DNA from: Halopenitus persicus
GTDB lineage: Archaea > Halobacteriota > Halobacteria > Halobacteriales > Haloferacaceae
Direction of reading: 5' to 3'
Length of the DNA: 64,000 nucleotides
Assembly: GCF_002355635.1 (NCBI RefSeq)
Contig: NZ_AP017558.1
Location: forward strand, 806,001-870,000
A model generated the notes under the pieces. The model was not told the origin of the DNA and did no database searches. It was given only the letters and a program-made list of their open reading frames with translations. Made by a program: the position numbers and the translations under genes. Every line of letters begins with the position of its first letter. Within the stretch, counting starts at the first letter, position 1. Below are positions 8,794 through 16,802 of the stretch, piece after piece.

Positions 8794-9864
8794 CTACTCC
8801 CGGACGCCGGTCGCTCGTCCCGAATCGTCCGACTCTCGAACGCCGGTCCCGTTCGCGTCCGCATCGAGTCGAATCCGCCCGCCGGTCAGGTCGGGTCCGG
8901 TGATGGGGTCCGACGCGAGCAGCAGGGACCCGTCCAGGTCGGCGTAGTCGACGAGGGGCGCGAGCTGTGCCGCCGCGGCGATCGACGCGTTCGTCTCGAT
9001 CATACAGCCCAACATCACCTCGAGCCCGTGCGCACGGGCCGCGGCGATCATCCGCCGCGCCTCCCGGATGCCGCCGGTCTTCATCAGCTTCAGGTTCGCG
9101 ACGTCACAGCGGTCGGCGATCCGCGGGATGTCCGACAGCGTGACGCAGGACTCGTCGGCGGCGATCGGCAGCGCGGAGCGCTCGTAGGCGACGCGCAACC
9201 CCTCGGCGTTCTCGGCCGGAACCGGCTGTTCGATGAACTCGACGCCGTATTCGGCGAGCCACTCGCTTTTCCGCACGGTCTCGGAGGGCGACCACGCCTC
9301 GTTGGCGTCGACGCGGATCGTCGCCTCGGGCGCCGCGGAGCGGACGGCCTCGATCAGCTCGCGGTCGCGGTCGGTGCCGAGCTTGATCTTCAGGATCGGA
9401 TAGCCCGCCTCGACGGCGGCTTCGGTCTTCTCGTGGACGCGCTCGGTCGTGTCGAGGCCGATCGTGTAGGAGGTCTGCGGCGTCGCTTCGGGGTCGAGGC
9501 CCCACAGCCGGTGGAGCGGCACGCCGAGCCGGCGGGCCGCGAGGTCGTGGAGCGCGATCGAGACGGCGGTTCGTGCGGCGGGGTTGCCCCGGACGGTCTC
9601 CGCCATCCGCGTTTCGATCTCGGCGAGCGCGTGCGGGTCGCCGACCTCCTCGACGACCGCGAGCAGGTCCGGCAGCACGGCTTCGACGGTCTCGGGCGTA
9701 TCGCCGTAGTGAGGTGCGGGCGCGGCGCCGCCGATGCCGGTCATCCCGCCGTCGTCGGTGATCCTGACGATCACGTTCTCGGCGTGGGTCTGCGTGTCAC
9801 GGGAGATCGTGAAGGCGTCCTCGAGTGCGACCGAGACGCGCTCGAAGCCGGTCGACAGCGTCAT
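8794..9864 (-). CDS. dgcA: N-acetyl-D-glutamate racemase / dipeptide epimerase (DgcA-like)
   Basis: A 356-residue enolase-superfamily enzyme of the muconate-lactonising/dipeptide-epimerase group. The KxK catalytic lysine pair (ILKIKLG), metal ligands in RVDANEAW, EQPV and AADESC, and the second lysine motif NLKLMKTGG are all visible. The ATG at 9864 overlaps the stop of the upstream DUF1611 gene, so the two are coupled. By sequence alone it could be an L-Ala-D/L-Glu epimerase. The pairing with DgcN favours DgcA, which racemises N-acetyl-D-glutamate. The longer upstream open frame is R/G-rich shadow sequence and was excluded. Confidence 0.82.
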   Translation of the reverse strand: MTLSTGFERVSVALEDAFTISRDTQTHAENVIVRITDDGGMTGIGGAAPAPHYGDTPETVEAVLPDLLAVVEEVGDPHALAEIETRMAETVRGNPAARTAVSIALHDLAARRLGVPLHRLWGLDPEATPQTSYTIGLDTTERVHEKTEAAVEAGYPILKIKLGTDRDRELIEAVRSAAPEATIRVDANEAWSPSETVRKSEWLAEYGVEFIEQPVPAENAEGLRVAYERSALPIAADESCVTLSDIPRIADRCDVANLKLMKTGGIREARRMIAAARAHGLEVMLGCMIETNASIAAAAQLAPLVDYADLDGSLLLASDPITGPDLTGGRIRLDADANGTGVRESDDSGRATGVRE

Positions 9865-10943
9865 CCCTCGAGGACCTCCGACTCGATCGCGTCGACGATC
9901 GCCTCGGCGCCGAAGCGAACCGGGTCGGTCGCGGGGGCCTGGATGCCGTCCGAAAGCTCGGTGACCGCCGCCCGGGCAGCCTCGTCGTCCGCCACGTCCT
10001 TCGTGTTGAGCGCGCCGGCGACCACGTCCGCGTCCGCGACCGGGGCCGAGAGGTTCTCGTAGAGGTCGACGTACTCGGGGATCGCGGGCAGGTCGAACGA
10101 CTCGTAGCCGTGGACCGCCTCCCGGCCGGCTGCGTGACACAACACGAGCGCGTCGGGCATCGACCCGTGGAGGATCCCGCAGGTGACCGCCGAGTAGGCG
10201 GGGTGGACGATGCTGCCCTGTCCCTCCACGACGAGCAGGTCGTGTTCGTCGCCCGTCTCGAGGATCATCTCCTCGACCGCGCCGGCGGTGAAATCGGAGA
10301 TCACGCGGTCGATCGGGTTCCCCCACCCCTCGATCAGGATCCCCGTCTGGCCGGTCGGGATCACGGCGGCGTCGATCCCCCGGTCGCGGGCGGCCGCGAC
10401 GATCTCCATCGTGGCCGTCATCTTGCCGACCGAACAGTCGGTCCCGACGGTACAGACCACGTCCGCGTCCACCTCGCCGGCGCGCCCTTCGGCGACGCCG
10501 ATACCCTCGTGGGGGTCGCGCACGTCGACCAGGTCGACGCCGTGTTCGGCCGCCAGCGCGGCGAACTCCTCGTCCTCGTTCAAAAAGTAGTGCAGCCCGG
10601 CGATCACGTCACAGCCCGCCTCGATCGCCGCACGGATGTCCGCGCGCCAGGTGTCGTCCAGGCCGCCGCCGATCGGCGCGATCCCGATGAGGAGGGCGTC
10701 GATGCCGTCGCCGTCAGCGTCGCCGGTTTGCGCCAGGGCGTCCTCGAAGGACGCCGCGATCGGCGCGTCGTCGATCGTGGCCGCGTCGCTGTCCACGAGG
10801 TGGTCGTGGACGCGGGTGCCGGCGGTCTCGCGGTCGAGCACCGCGGCGACCTCCTGGTCCCCGTACCGCATCACGCCGAGGGCGGTCTTCGCGCGGTCCG
10901 GAAACATCTCGTGGGCCAGGATCGCGATTCGCTGATGGTCCAT
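9861..10943 (-). CDS. dgcN: D-glutamate N-acetyltransferase (DgcN, DUF1611)
   Basis: A 360-residue DUF1611 protein starting MDHQRIAILAHEMFPD. A P-loop-like motif GTDCSVGKMT is central, followed by the PTGQTGILIEGWG stretch and VEGQGSIVHPAYSA, all characteristic of the family. DgcN acetylates D-glutamate before racemisation by DgcA. The start is at 10943, because a strong TATA element (10965-10973 on the opposite strand) lies about 26 nt upstream, indicating a leaderless mRNA. It forms a two-gene operon with dgcA. The older annotation 'NAD-dependent epimerase family' is a misnomer. Confidence 0.83.
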   Translation of the reverse strand: MDHQRIAILAHEMFPDRAKTALGVMRYGDQEVAAVLDRETAGTRVHDHLVDSDAATIDDAPIAASFEDALAQTGDADGDGIDALLIGIAPIGGGLDDTWRADIRAAIEAGCDVIAGLHYFLNEDEEFAALAAEHGVDLVDVRDPHEGIGVAEGRAGEVDADVVCTVGTDCSVGKMTATMEIVAAARDRGIDAAVIPTGQTGILIEGWGNPIDRVISDFTAGAVEEMILETGDEHDLLVVEGQGSIVHPAYSAVTCGILHGSMPDALVLCHAAGREAVHGYESFDLPAIPEYVDLYENLSAPVADADVVAGALNTKDVADDEAARAAVTELSDGIQAPATDPVRFGAEAIVDAIESEVLEG

Positions 10944-10964
10944 ACCGGACACAGATCCGGAGGG

Positions 10965-10973
10965 ATATAAAAA
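10965..10973 (-). promoter_or_regulatory. TATA box of the dgcNA operon
   Basis: On the minus strand the sequence TTTTTATATC is centred about 26 nt before the dgcN ATG at 10943. This spacing is that of a haloarchaeal TATA box with transcription starting at or next to the start codon. Confidence 0.7.
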
Positions 10974-11070
10974 CGAACGGCCGACGGCCGGCGCGGCGAG
11001 CGGGCAGGACGCCGACCGAAGAGGCAGCACACCGGACGGGCAGGGCGGGCGCCAGGCGATGGTGAACGCG

Positions 11071-11153
11071 TCGGTCAGTACAGCAGGACCCGTCGGTCAG
11101 TACAGCAGGACCCGTCGGTCAGTACAGCAGGACCCGTCGGTCAGTACAGCAGG
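11071..11153. repeat. 22-bp tandem repeat re-duplicating the phoU 3' end
   Basis: The unit TCGGTCAGTACAGCAGGACC plus CG starts at 11071, 11093 and 11115, with a fourth, partial copy at 11137-11153 inside phoU. Read on the minus strand, each unit contains CTGCTGTACTGA, the final Leu-Leu-Tyr codons and stop of phoU. The 22-bp period shifts frame with every copy. Confidence 0.92.
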
Positions 11154-11815
11154 TCGTCGTCGTTCTCGATCATGTACAGCGACCGGGCGGCGATGTTGAC
11201 GGCGTGGTCGCCGACGCGCTCGAGGTCGCGGATCGTGAGCAACAGCCGCGAGACGTCACGCATCGTCGCCTCGATGTCGTCGTCGCTCTCGAGCTGCTCG
11301 CGCTGGATGAGGTCACGAACCACGAGTTCGCTCGCGGCCTCACACAGCTCGTCCACCTCGTCGTCCATCGCCGAGACGTCATAACACGCCTCGGCCGTCT
11401 CCTCGCGATAGGCGTTCATCGCGGCCTCGATCATCTCGAGGGTCTCGTCGCCGATCCGCTGGATGTCGACGTCAGGGTAGACCTCCTGCTGGGCGTCGCC
11501 GGCGTAGTCGCCGAGGTTAGTCGCGAGGTCGGCGATGCGCTCGAGGTCGGTGATGATCTTGAACGATGCGGCGATGAATCGGAGATCGCCGGCCACCGGC
11601 TGCTGGAGCGCGATGAGGTCGATGCAGTCCCGCTCGAGCTCGAGATAGAGCTCGTTGACCTCCGTGTCGCCGGTGATCACCTCCTCGCCGAGGTCGCCGT
11701 CCTGCTGTTCGAGTGCGTCGAGCGCCAGTCGCAGGCGCTCCGCGACGACCTCGCTCATATAGAGCACGTCGTCGCGCAGTTCGTCGAGTTTGGTCTGGTA
11801 TTCCTTGCGAACCAT
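11141..11815 (-). CDS. phoU: Phosphate-signalling protein PhoU
   Basis: A 224-residue all-helical PhoU with two tandem three-helix PhoU repeats (roughly residues 10-100 and 115-210). The metal-binding patterns D-L-E-R-I-A-D-L and D-L-E-R-V-G-D-H-A-V are visible. PhoU restrains the Pst phosphate transporter and signals phosphate sufficiency. It lies downstream of pstB in the same direction with a ~190-nt gap, so it may have its own promoter. The C-terminal codons are copied in a downstream tandem array. Confidence 0.92.
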   Translation of the reverse strand: MVRKEYQTKLDELRDDVLYMSEVVAERLRLALDALEQQDGDLGEEVITGDTEVNELYLELERDCIDLIALQQPVAGDLRFIAASFKIITDLERIADLATNLGDYAGDAQQEVYPDVDIQRIGDETLEMIEAAMNAYREETAEACYDVSAMDDEVDELCEAASELVVRDLIQREQLESDDDIEATMRDVSRLLLTIRDLERVGDHAVNIAARSLYMIENDDDLLY

Positions 11816-12002
11816 CGGTGAACCCGTGTCGTCGTTCCTCGCGGGGCGAACGCCCCGGCGCCGTGCGTCGATCCGCTTGCTTCCAGTCGAACGGCGGTGA
11901 TACTTAAATATACCTCCCGACGACGGGCGTCGGGACGGACCGGGCCGGTCCGTCCGGTTCGGTGCCCACTGCCCACTGCTGACCGTTCGGGGCGGGTACC
12001 GG

Positions 12003-12914
12003 CTATCCGAACTTGCCGGTGATGTAGTCCTCCACGCGCTGGTTCTCGGGATTCTCGAAGATCTGATCCGTGTTGCCGAACTCGACGAGCTGGCCGCCGG
12101 TGAGAAACACCGCGGTCTTATCGGATATCCGTGCCGCCTGCTGCATGTTGTGGGTCACGATGATCACGGTGTACTGCTCGGAGAGGTCCGCGATCAGGTC
12201 CTCCACCTTCGCGGTCGCGACGGGGTCGAGCGCGGAGGCCGGCTCGTCCATCAGGACGACCTCCGGGTCCGGCGCGATCGCGCGGGCGATGCAGAGCCGC
12301 TGTTGCTGGCCGCCCGAGAGGTCGAGTCCGGAGCTGTCGAGCTGGTCTTTCACCTCGCCCCAGAGCGCGGCGTCCTTGAGCGCCTGCTCGACGCGGGCAT
12401 CCATGTCGCCCTCGAATCCCTGGATCTTCAGTCCGTAGGCGACGTTGTCGTAGATCGACTTCGGGAACGGATTGGGCTTCTGGAACACCATCCCGATCTT
12501 CCGGCGGAGCGCGACGGGATCGACGTCCTCGGCGTAGACGTCGGCCCCGCGGAACTTGACGGTCCCGGAGATCCTCGCGGCGTCGATCATGTCGTTCATC
12601 CGGTTGAGACACCGGAGATACGTCGACTTTCCGCAACCCGAGGGACCGATGATCGCCGTCACTTCCCGCTCGGGGATCCCGACCGTGACCGGCTGGAGCG
12701 CCTGTTCATCGCCGTAATGAACGGTCAACTCCTCCGATCGGATCACCGACTGCGATTCGGGGATCTCCTCGATCGTCGGGGTGAGTTCCTCGGTCTCGCC
12801 CGGTCGAACGGTCTCGTCAGCGGGCGAATCGCTCGGGGACGAATCGTTCAGGGACGAACCGGCCGAGGCTGATGCGTCGGCGTCGGTCTCCTGGATGTGG
12901 TAACTGTCGCTCAT
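12003..12914 (-). CDS. pstB: Phosphate ABC transporter ATP-binding protein PstB
   Basis: A 303-residue ABC ATPase. After an acidic S/D/E-rich haloarchaeal N-terminus of about 60 residues come Walker [10 protein letters not shown], the PstB-typical LRCLNRMND, the Q-loop [10 protein letters not shown], the signature LSGGQQQRL, Walker [13 protein letters not shown] and the H-loop VTHNM. It powers high-affinity phosphate uptake. The ATG at 12914 (MSDSYHIQE) is preferred; an in-frame GTG at 13043 would add 43 basic, P/R-rich residues. No pstS, pstC or pstA is adjacent, which is unusual. Confidence 0.93.
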   Translation of the reverse strand: MSDSYHIQETDADASASAGSSLNDSSPSDSPADETVRPGETEELTPTIEEIPESQSVIRSEELTVHYGDEQALQPVTVGIPEREVTAIIGPSGCGKSTYLRCLNRMNDMIDAARISGTVKFRGADVYAEDVDPVALRRKIGMVFQKPNPFPKSIYDNVAYGLKIQGFEGDMDARVEQALKDAALWGEVKDQLDSSGLDLSGGQQQRLCIARAIAPDPEVVLMDEPASALDPVATAKVEDLIADLSEQYTVIIVTHNMQQAARISDKTAVFLTGGQLVEFGNTDQIFENPENQRVEDYITGKFG

Positions 12915-13246
12915 AGGTTGGTCGGTCGCGATGGAAATCCGCGGGGACCACGCGGCGGGACGGACGAAACCCGTCGAGGGACGCCGTCGACCGGGAGCTT
13001 CTCGCGGCGGTCCTTCATCACCTGGTGAACAGACCTCGAACACGTAAATAACCTACTATAAGAACTATATAGAGATATATTCAGATACCGAATATCTCGA
13101 TTGAACCGCTCTTCGGAGATCCGAAATAGACCAGTTATCCCGGCCTTTCCCCGCCGAAATGACCCGATTATTCGATCACAGTCGATCGGAAATACGGGAG
13201 TATATATACAGTTAGATTTATAAATAGCCTACGGAGAGATCAACGT
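12915..13246. other. Divergent control region between pstB and the AbrB-PhoU regulator
   Basis: This is 332 bp without a gene. The central part (13040-13230) is AT-rich inside GC-rich core DNA. It holds TATA-like elements for both directions: TATATAG and TTATAG on the minus strand near 13056-13072, and TTTATAAATA on the plus strand at 13217-13226. The pstB mRNA would then carry a leader of over 100 nt. This is a plausible phosphate-responsive control region; I did not recognise a specific operator. Confidence 0.6.
13217..13226 (+). promoter_or_regulatory. TATA box for the AbrB-PhoU regulator gene
   Basis: TTTATAAATA is centred about 26 nt before the ATG at 13247, the spacing expected for a leaderless haloarchaeal transcript. 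A second AT-rich stretch TATATATA lies just upstream at 13200-13208. Confidence 0.7.
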
Positions 13247-14245
13247 ATGGAAACGCGGAAGGTCCAGGTGACGGGCGGGTCGACGTATACGGTGTCGATC
13301 CCCAAGACGTGGGCGAACCGAAACGACGTCGAGGCCGGAAGCGAGGTCGAGTTCTACCCCGACGGGGACTCGCTGCTGCTCAGCCCGCGGTCGGACGAGG
13401 AGCGGACGACCGGCACCCTCGACATCAGCGACCTCGCCGACCGGGAGCTCACGCGGGCGGTGATGACGATGTACGTGAGCGGCTTCGACGTCATCGCGCT
13501 GGAGGGGTCGGAGATCACCACCGAACAGCGGTCGACCATCAGGGAGGCGACCCAGAGCCTCGTCGGCCTCGAGGTGCTCGAGGAGACCCGCGATCGGGTC
13601 GTCGTCCGGGACCTGCTCGACTCCTCGGAGCTGTCGATCCACAACGCGGTCACCCGGATGCGGCTGATCTCCACCTCGATGCTTGCGGACGCGCTCGCGG
13701 CGCTGCGGGATCTCGACGACGATCTCGCACGCGACGTGACCCGGCGTGACGACGACCTCGATCGGCTGTGGATGGTGGTTTCGCGCATCTTCCGGTCGAC
13801 CCTGCGTACGCCGAAGGCGGCCGAGGAGCTCGGGTTGCCCCGCGAGGCGTGTTTCGATTACCACTCCAGCGCCCGCCAGCTCGAGCGGATCGGCGACCAC
13901 GCGACGAAGATCGCCCATCTGACGCTCAACATCGACGAGCCGCTTCCCGAGGACGTCCTCTCGGCGATCGACGACCTCCACGAGGACGCCGTCGAGGTGA
14001 TAGACACCGCAATGGACGCCCTCTTCGAGGACGACACCGAGGAGGCCACGGCGATGGCGAACGACGCGCGCGAACACGTTCGCGACATCGACGACCGGGT
14101 TCGGCAGATCGACGAGCTGCTCCGCGACCTCGACCCGGCGCGGGCACAGCTGCTCGGGCTCGTCGTCGACTCGGTCCTCCGGAGCGCCGATTACGGCGGC
14201 AACATCGCCGAGACGGCGCTGCAGAAGGCGGCGCCGACGCCATAG
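13247..14245 (+). CDS. Phosphate uptake regulator, AbrB N-domain fused to PhoU
   Basis: A 332-residue protein. Residues 1-45 form a SpoVT/AbrB-type DNA-binding domain (RKVQVTGGSTYTVSIPKTWA). The rest is helical, with PhoU repeats (QLERIGDHATKIAHL and a final DYGGNIAETALQKAA). This combination is common in haloarchaea and reads as a DNA-binding phosphate sensor. It is transcribed divergently from pstB-phoU across a 332-bp AT-rich region, so it is the natural candidate regulator of that pair. Confidence 0.87.
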   Translation: METRKVQVTGGSTYTVSIPKTWANRNDVEAGSEVEFYPDGDSLLLSPRSDEERTTGTLDISDLADRELTRAVMTMYVSGFDVIALEGSEITTEQRSTIREATQSLVGLEVLEETRDRVVVRDLLDSSELSIHNAVTRMRLISTSMLADALAALRDLDDDLARDVTRRDDDLDRLWMVVSRIFRSTLRTPKAAEELGLPREACFDYHSSARQLERIGDHATKIAHLTLNIDEPLPEDVLSAIDDLHEDAVEVIDTAMDALFEDDTEEATAMANDAREHVRDIDDRVRQIDELLRDLDPARAQLLGLVVDSVLRSADYGGNIAETALQKAAPTP

Positions 14246-14285
14246 TTCACCGTAGTTATATCGTCGTACGGGCCCACGGATCCGT

Positions 14286-15404
14286 ATGCAGATCGCCGAG
14301 TTCGGCCTCGAGCGGTGGTTCGACGAGCACGAACACGACGCGGACATCATGCTCGCCGAAAGCGGGATCCGGTCGCTTGACGCCTCCCGGTTCGATCTCG
14401 ATCCCGGGCGGCTGGGGTACGTCATCCCGACGGACGGCGACCCGGCCTTTCGGGCCACGATCGCCGAGAGATACGGTCGGGACGCCGACGAGGTGGCGTT
14501 TACCTGCGGCACCCAGGAGGCCAACTTCCTGACGTTTCTCGGGTTGCTGGCGTCGACCGACGGTCCGGACCCGGACCGCGACCGGGGCCGGGGCTCACAC
14601 GCCGTCGTCGTGACGCCGACCTACCAGGCCCTGTCGGCGGTGCCCGAGGCGTTCGGCGAGGTAACGCGGGTGGAACTCGAGCCGCCGCGGTGGACCCTCG
14701 ATCCCGACGCCATCCGCGAGGCTATTCGATCCGACACCGCCGTCGTCGTGATCAACAACCCGAACAACCCGACCGGCCGGTACCACGGCGAGACGACGAT
14801 GCGGGAGGCGTACGCGATCGCCGCCGCCCACGACGCCTACCTGCTGTGCGACGAGGTCTACCGCCTGCTCGCCGACGATCCGATCCCGCCGGTGGCACGC
14901 TTCGGACCCCACGGGATCTCGACGACGAGCCTCACGAAGGCCTACGGACTGGCCGGGCTTCGGTTCGGCTGGATCGCGGGCCCGCGGGAGGTGATCGAGG
15001 CGGCCCTCCGGTGGAAGGACTACACGACCATCTCGCCGAGCCCGTTCGGACAGCACGTCGCCCGGCAGGCACTGGGCCGCCGCGAGGACCACATTCTGAC
15101 CGAGAACCGCCGTCTCGCGCGAACCAACCGGGAGATCACGGCCGAGTGGGTCGACCGCCACGGCCTGGACTGGCTGCCGCCGGTCGGCGTCAACGGGTTC
15201 GTGACGGTGCCGGACGGCTTCGGCGACGCGATGGCGTTCTGTCGGACGGTCGTGTCGGAGGCGAGCGTCGTGTTGGCGCCCGGAACGCTGTTCGGCCACC
15301 CGGACCGGTTCCGGATCGGTGTCGGGCTCCCGACCGACGACCTCGAGGAGGGGCTGGCCCGCGTCGGCCGGGTGATCCGTGACCGGAACGCGGGACGGAT
15401 ATGA
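14286..15404 (+). CDS. Class I/II PLP-dependent aminotransferase
   Basis: A 372-residue fold-type I aminotransferase. It has VVINNPNNPTGRYH (the PLP-contacting Asn-Pro segment), LLCDEVYRLL, the Schiff-base lysine in STTSLTKAYGLAGLRFGW and a C-terminal FRIGVGLP arginine motif. Substrate is not clear; aspartate/aromatic or a broad-range aminotransferase is most likely. A TATA-like TTATAT lies about 27 nt upstream of the ATG at 14286. Confidence 0.85.
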   Translation: MQIAEFGLERWFDEHEHDADIMLAESGIRSLDASRFDLDPGRLGYVIPTDGDPAFRATIAERYGRDADEVAFTCGTQEANFLTFLGLLASTDGPDPDRDRGRGSHAVVVTPTYQALSAVPEAFGEVTRVELEPPRWTLDPDAIREAIRSDTAVVVINNPNNPTGRYHGETTMREAYAIAAAHDAYLLCDEVYRLLADDPIPPVARFGPHGISTTSLTKAYGLAGLRFGWIAGPREVIEAALRWKDYTTISPSPFGQHVARQALGRREDHILTENRRLARTNREITAEWVDRHGLDWLPPVGVNGFVTVPDGFGDAMAFCRTVVSEASVVLAPGTLFGHPDRFRIGVGLPTDDLEEGLARVGRVIRDRNAGRI

Positions 15405-15503
15405 CCCCGCCGAGCGCGGTCGTGTCCCGATCGGTTCCCCGCGGATCCGGGGAAGCCGGCCGGTCCCGCAACCTCTTTCCGCGCGCTCCGCGAACCGCGA
15501 GGT

Positions 15504-16409
15504 ATGAGCGACGAGCCGTTCGATCCGGACGCGATCGAGAGCTACCGCGAGGCGGGAGCGATCCTCGCCGAGGCGATGAACGAGGCGCGGGGGATGGTCG
15601 AGCCCGGCACGACCCACCTCGAGATCGCCGAGTGGACCGAGGACTACGTCCGGGACCGGGGCGCCGGACTGGCGTTCCCCGTCAACATCAGCGTCGACGA
15701 GGAGGCCTCCCACGCGACGCCCGCCGCCGAGGACGAGACGACGATCGGCGAGGAGATGGTGTGTCTGGACGTCGGCGTCCACGTCGACGGCTACATCGCC
15801 GACGCCGCGGTGACGGTCGACCACACCGGCTCGACGGAGCTCGTCGAGGCGTCGGAGATGGCCCTCGAGGCCGCGATCGACGAGGCGGGCCCGGGCGTCC
15901 CGGTCGGCGAGATCGGCCAGGCGGTCGAGGACGTCATCCGCGGGTACGGCTACACGCCGGTCCTGAACCTCTCGGGCCACGGCGTCGAGCGGTACGACGC
16001 CCACACCGGCCCGAACGTCCCGAACCGCGGCGTCGACCGGTCGGTCACGCTCGAACCGGGTCAGGCGGTGGCGATCGAGCCCTTCGCGACGGACGGCCGC
16101 GGCAAGGTCGGCGAGGGGACGACCGAGGAGATCTTCGAGCTCGAGCGCGACCGAAGCGTCCGTGACCGCCGTTCCCGGCAGGCGCTGGAGGCGATCCGGG
16201 AGTTCGACGGACTCCCGTTCGCCGCCAGATGGCTCGACGTCGACGGCGTCGAGATGGCGCTGCGCCGGCTCAAACAGCGGGACGTGATCACGGGCTATCC
16301 CGTTCTCAAGGAGTCCGACGGGCAGCTCGTGAGCCAGGCCGAACACACGATCCTGGTCACCGACGACGGCGTCGAGGTCACGACCGCCGGCATCCACGGG
16401 TTCGATTGA
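15504..16409 (+). CDS. map: Methionine aminopeptidase, type II
   Basis: A 301-residue pita-bread metalloprotease that removes N-terminal methionine from nascent proteins. Metal ligands appear in order: DVGVHVDGYIADAAVTV (two aspartates), NLSGHGVERYDAH (histidine), the glutamate region EPGQAVAIEPFA, and the C-terminal SQAEHTILV. The archaeal type II insert (roughly residues 195-260) is present. Its length and motifs match archaeal Map. Confidence 0.95.
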   Translation: MSDEPFDPDAIESYREAGAILAEAMNEARGMVEPGTTHLEIAEWTEDYVRDRGAGLAFPVNISVDEEASHATPAAEDETTIGEEMVCLDVGVHVDGYIADAAVTVDHTGSTELVEASEMALEAAIDEAGPGVPVGEIGQAVEDVIRGYGYTPVLNLSGHGVERYDAHTGPNVPNRGVDRSVTLEPGQAVAIEPFATDGRGKVGEGTTEEIFELERDRSVRDRRSRQALEAIREFDGLPFAARWLDVDGVEMALRRLKQRDVITGYPVLKESDGQLVSQAEHTILVTDDGVEVTTAGIHGFD

Positions 16410-16454
16410 GGCTGCCGCAGGTCGAACGACGTCCCGGGTGGACCCGTCGCCGCG

Positions 16455-16655
16455 TCAGACGTCGTTCATCCGGGTTGCGGTCTCTCGACCACAGCGCGTA
16501 CAGACCGCAACGCGGTACGGCTCCCGGGAGAAGGCGGCGTTCTCAGGGTCCTCGCTTTCGGTTCGGATCTCGACGCGGACGCGGTGGTGGGTCTCCTCGC
16601 GACAATCGGCGCAGCGCTCGCGGTCGGCATCCGGATCGGCGGCGGGATTCGCCAT
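16455..16655 (-). CDS. Small zinc-ribbon protein, 66 residues
   Basis: Two CxxC pairs (CADC at residues 15-18 and CTRC at 52-55), separated by a beta-strand-like stretch, give a typical zinc beta-ribbon. It is convergent with map and divergent from gatD. The start at 16655 (MANPAADPD) precedes an acidic segment. The much longer open frame continuing upstream is a shadow of gatD. Function unknown; a nucleic-acid- or protein-binding accessory role is plausible. Confidence 0.75.
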   Translation of the reverse strand: MANPAADPDADRERCADCREETHHRVRVEIRTESEDPENAAFSREPYRVAVCTRCGRETATRMNDV

Positions 16656-16802
16656 ACGGCTCCGCCTACTCGGGAGCTCCGCAAAAAGCCTCGCCTCCCG
16701 GCGGATTTCGATCGATCCCGACGGCGAGCGACGCGTCGATCGGCGCGACTCCGAGCGACGCGAACGGTTGGATTCAAGTCCGCGCCCTCGCAACCGGTGG
16801 GT

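Noticed and set aside
12915-13043. GTG start at 13043 for pstB
   Set aside because: It would add 43 basic, P/R-rich residues out of character for a haloarchaeal protein; the ATG at 12914 starts a typical acidic leader.
16765-16785. tRNA T-arm-like sequence GGATTCAAGTCC before gatD
   Set aside because: No acceptor stem, D-arm or anticodon arm can be built around it; it fits better as the BRE/TATA region of gatD.
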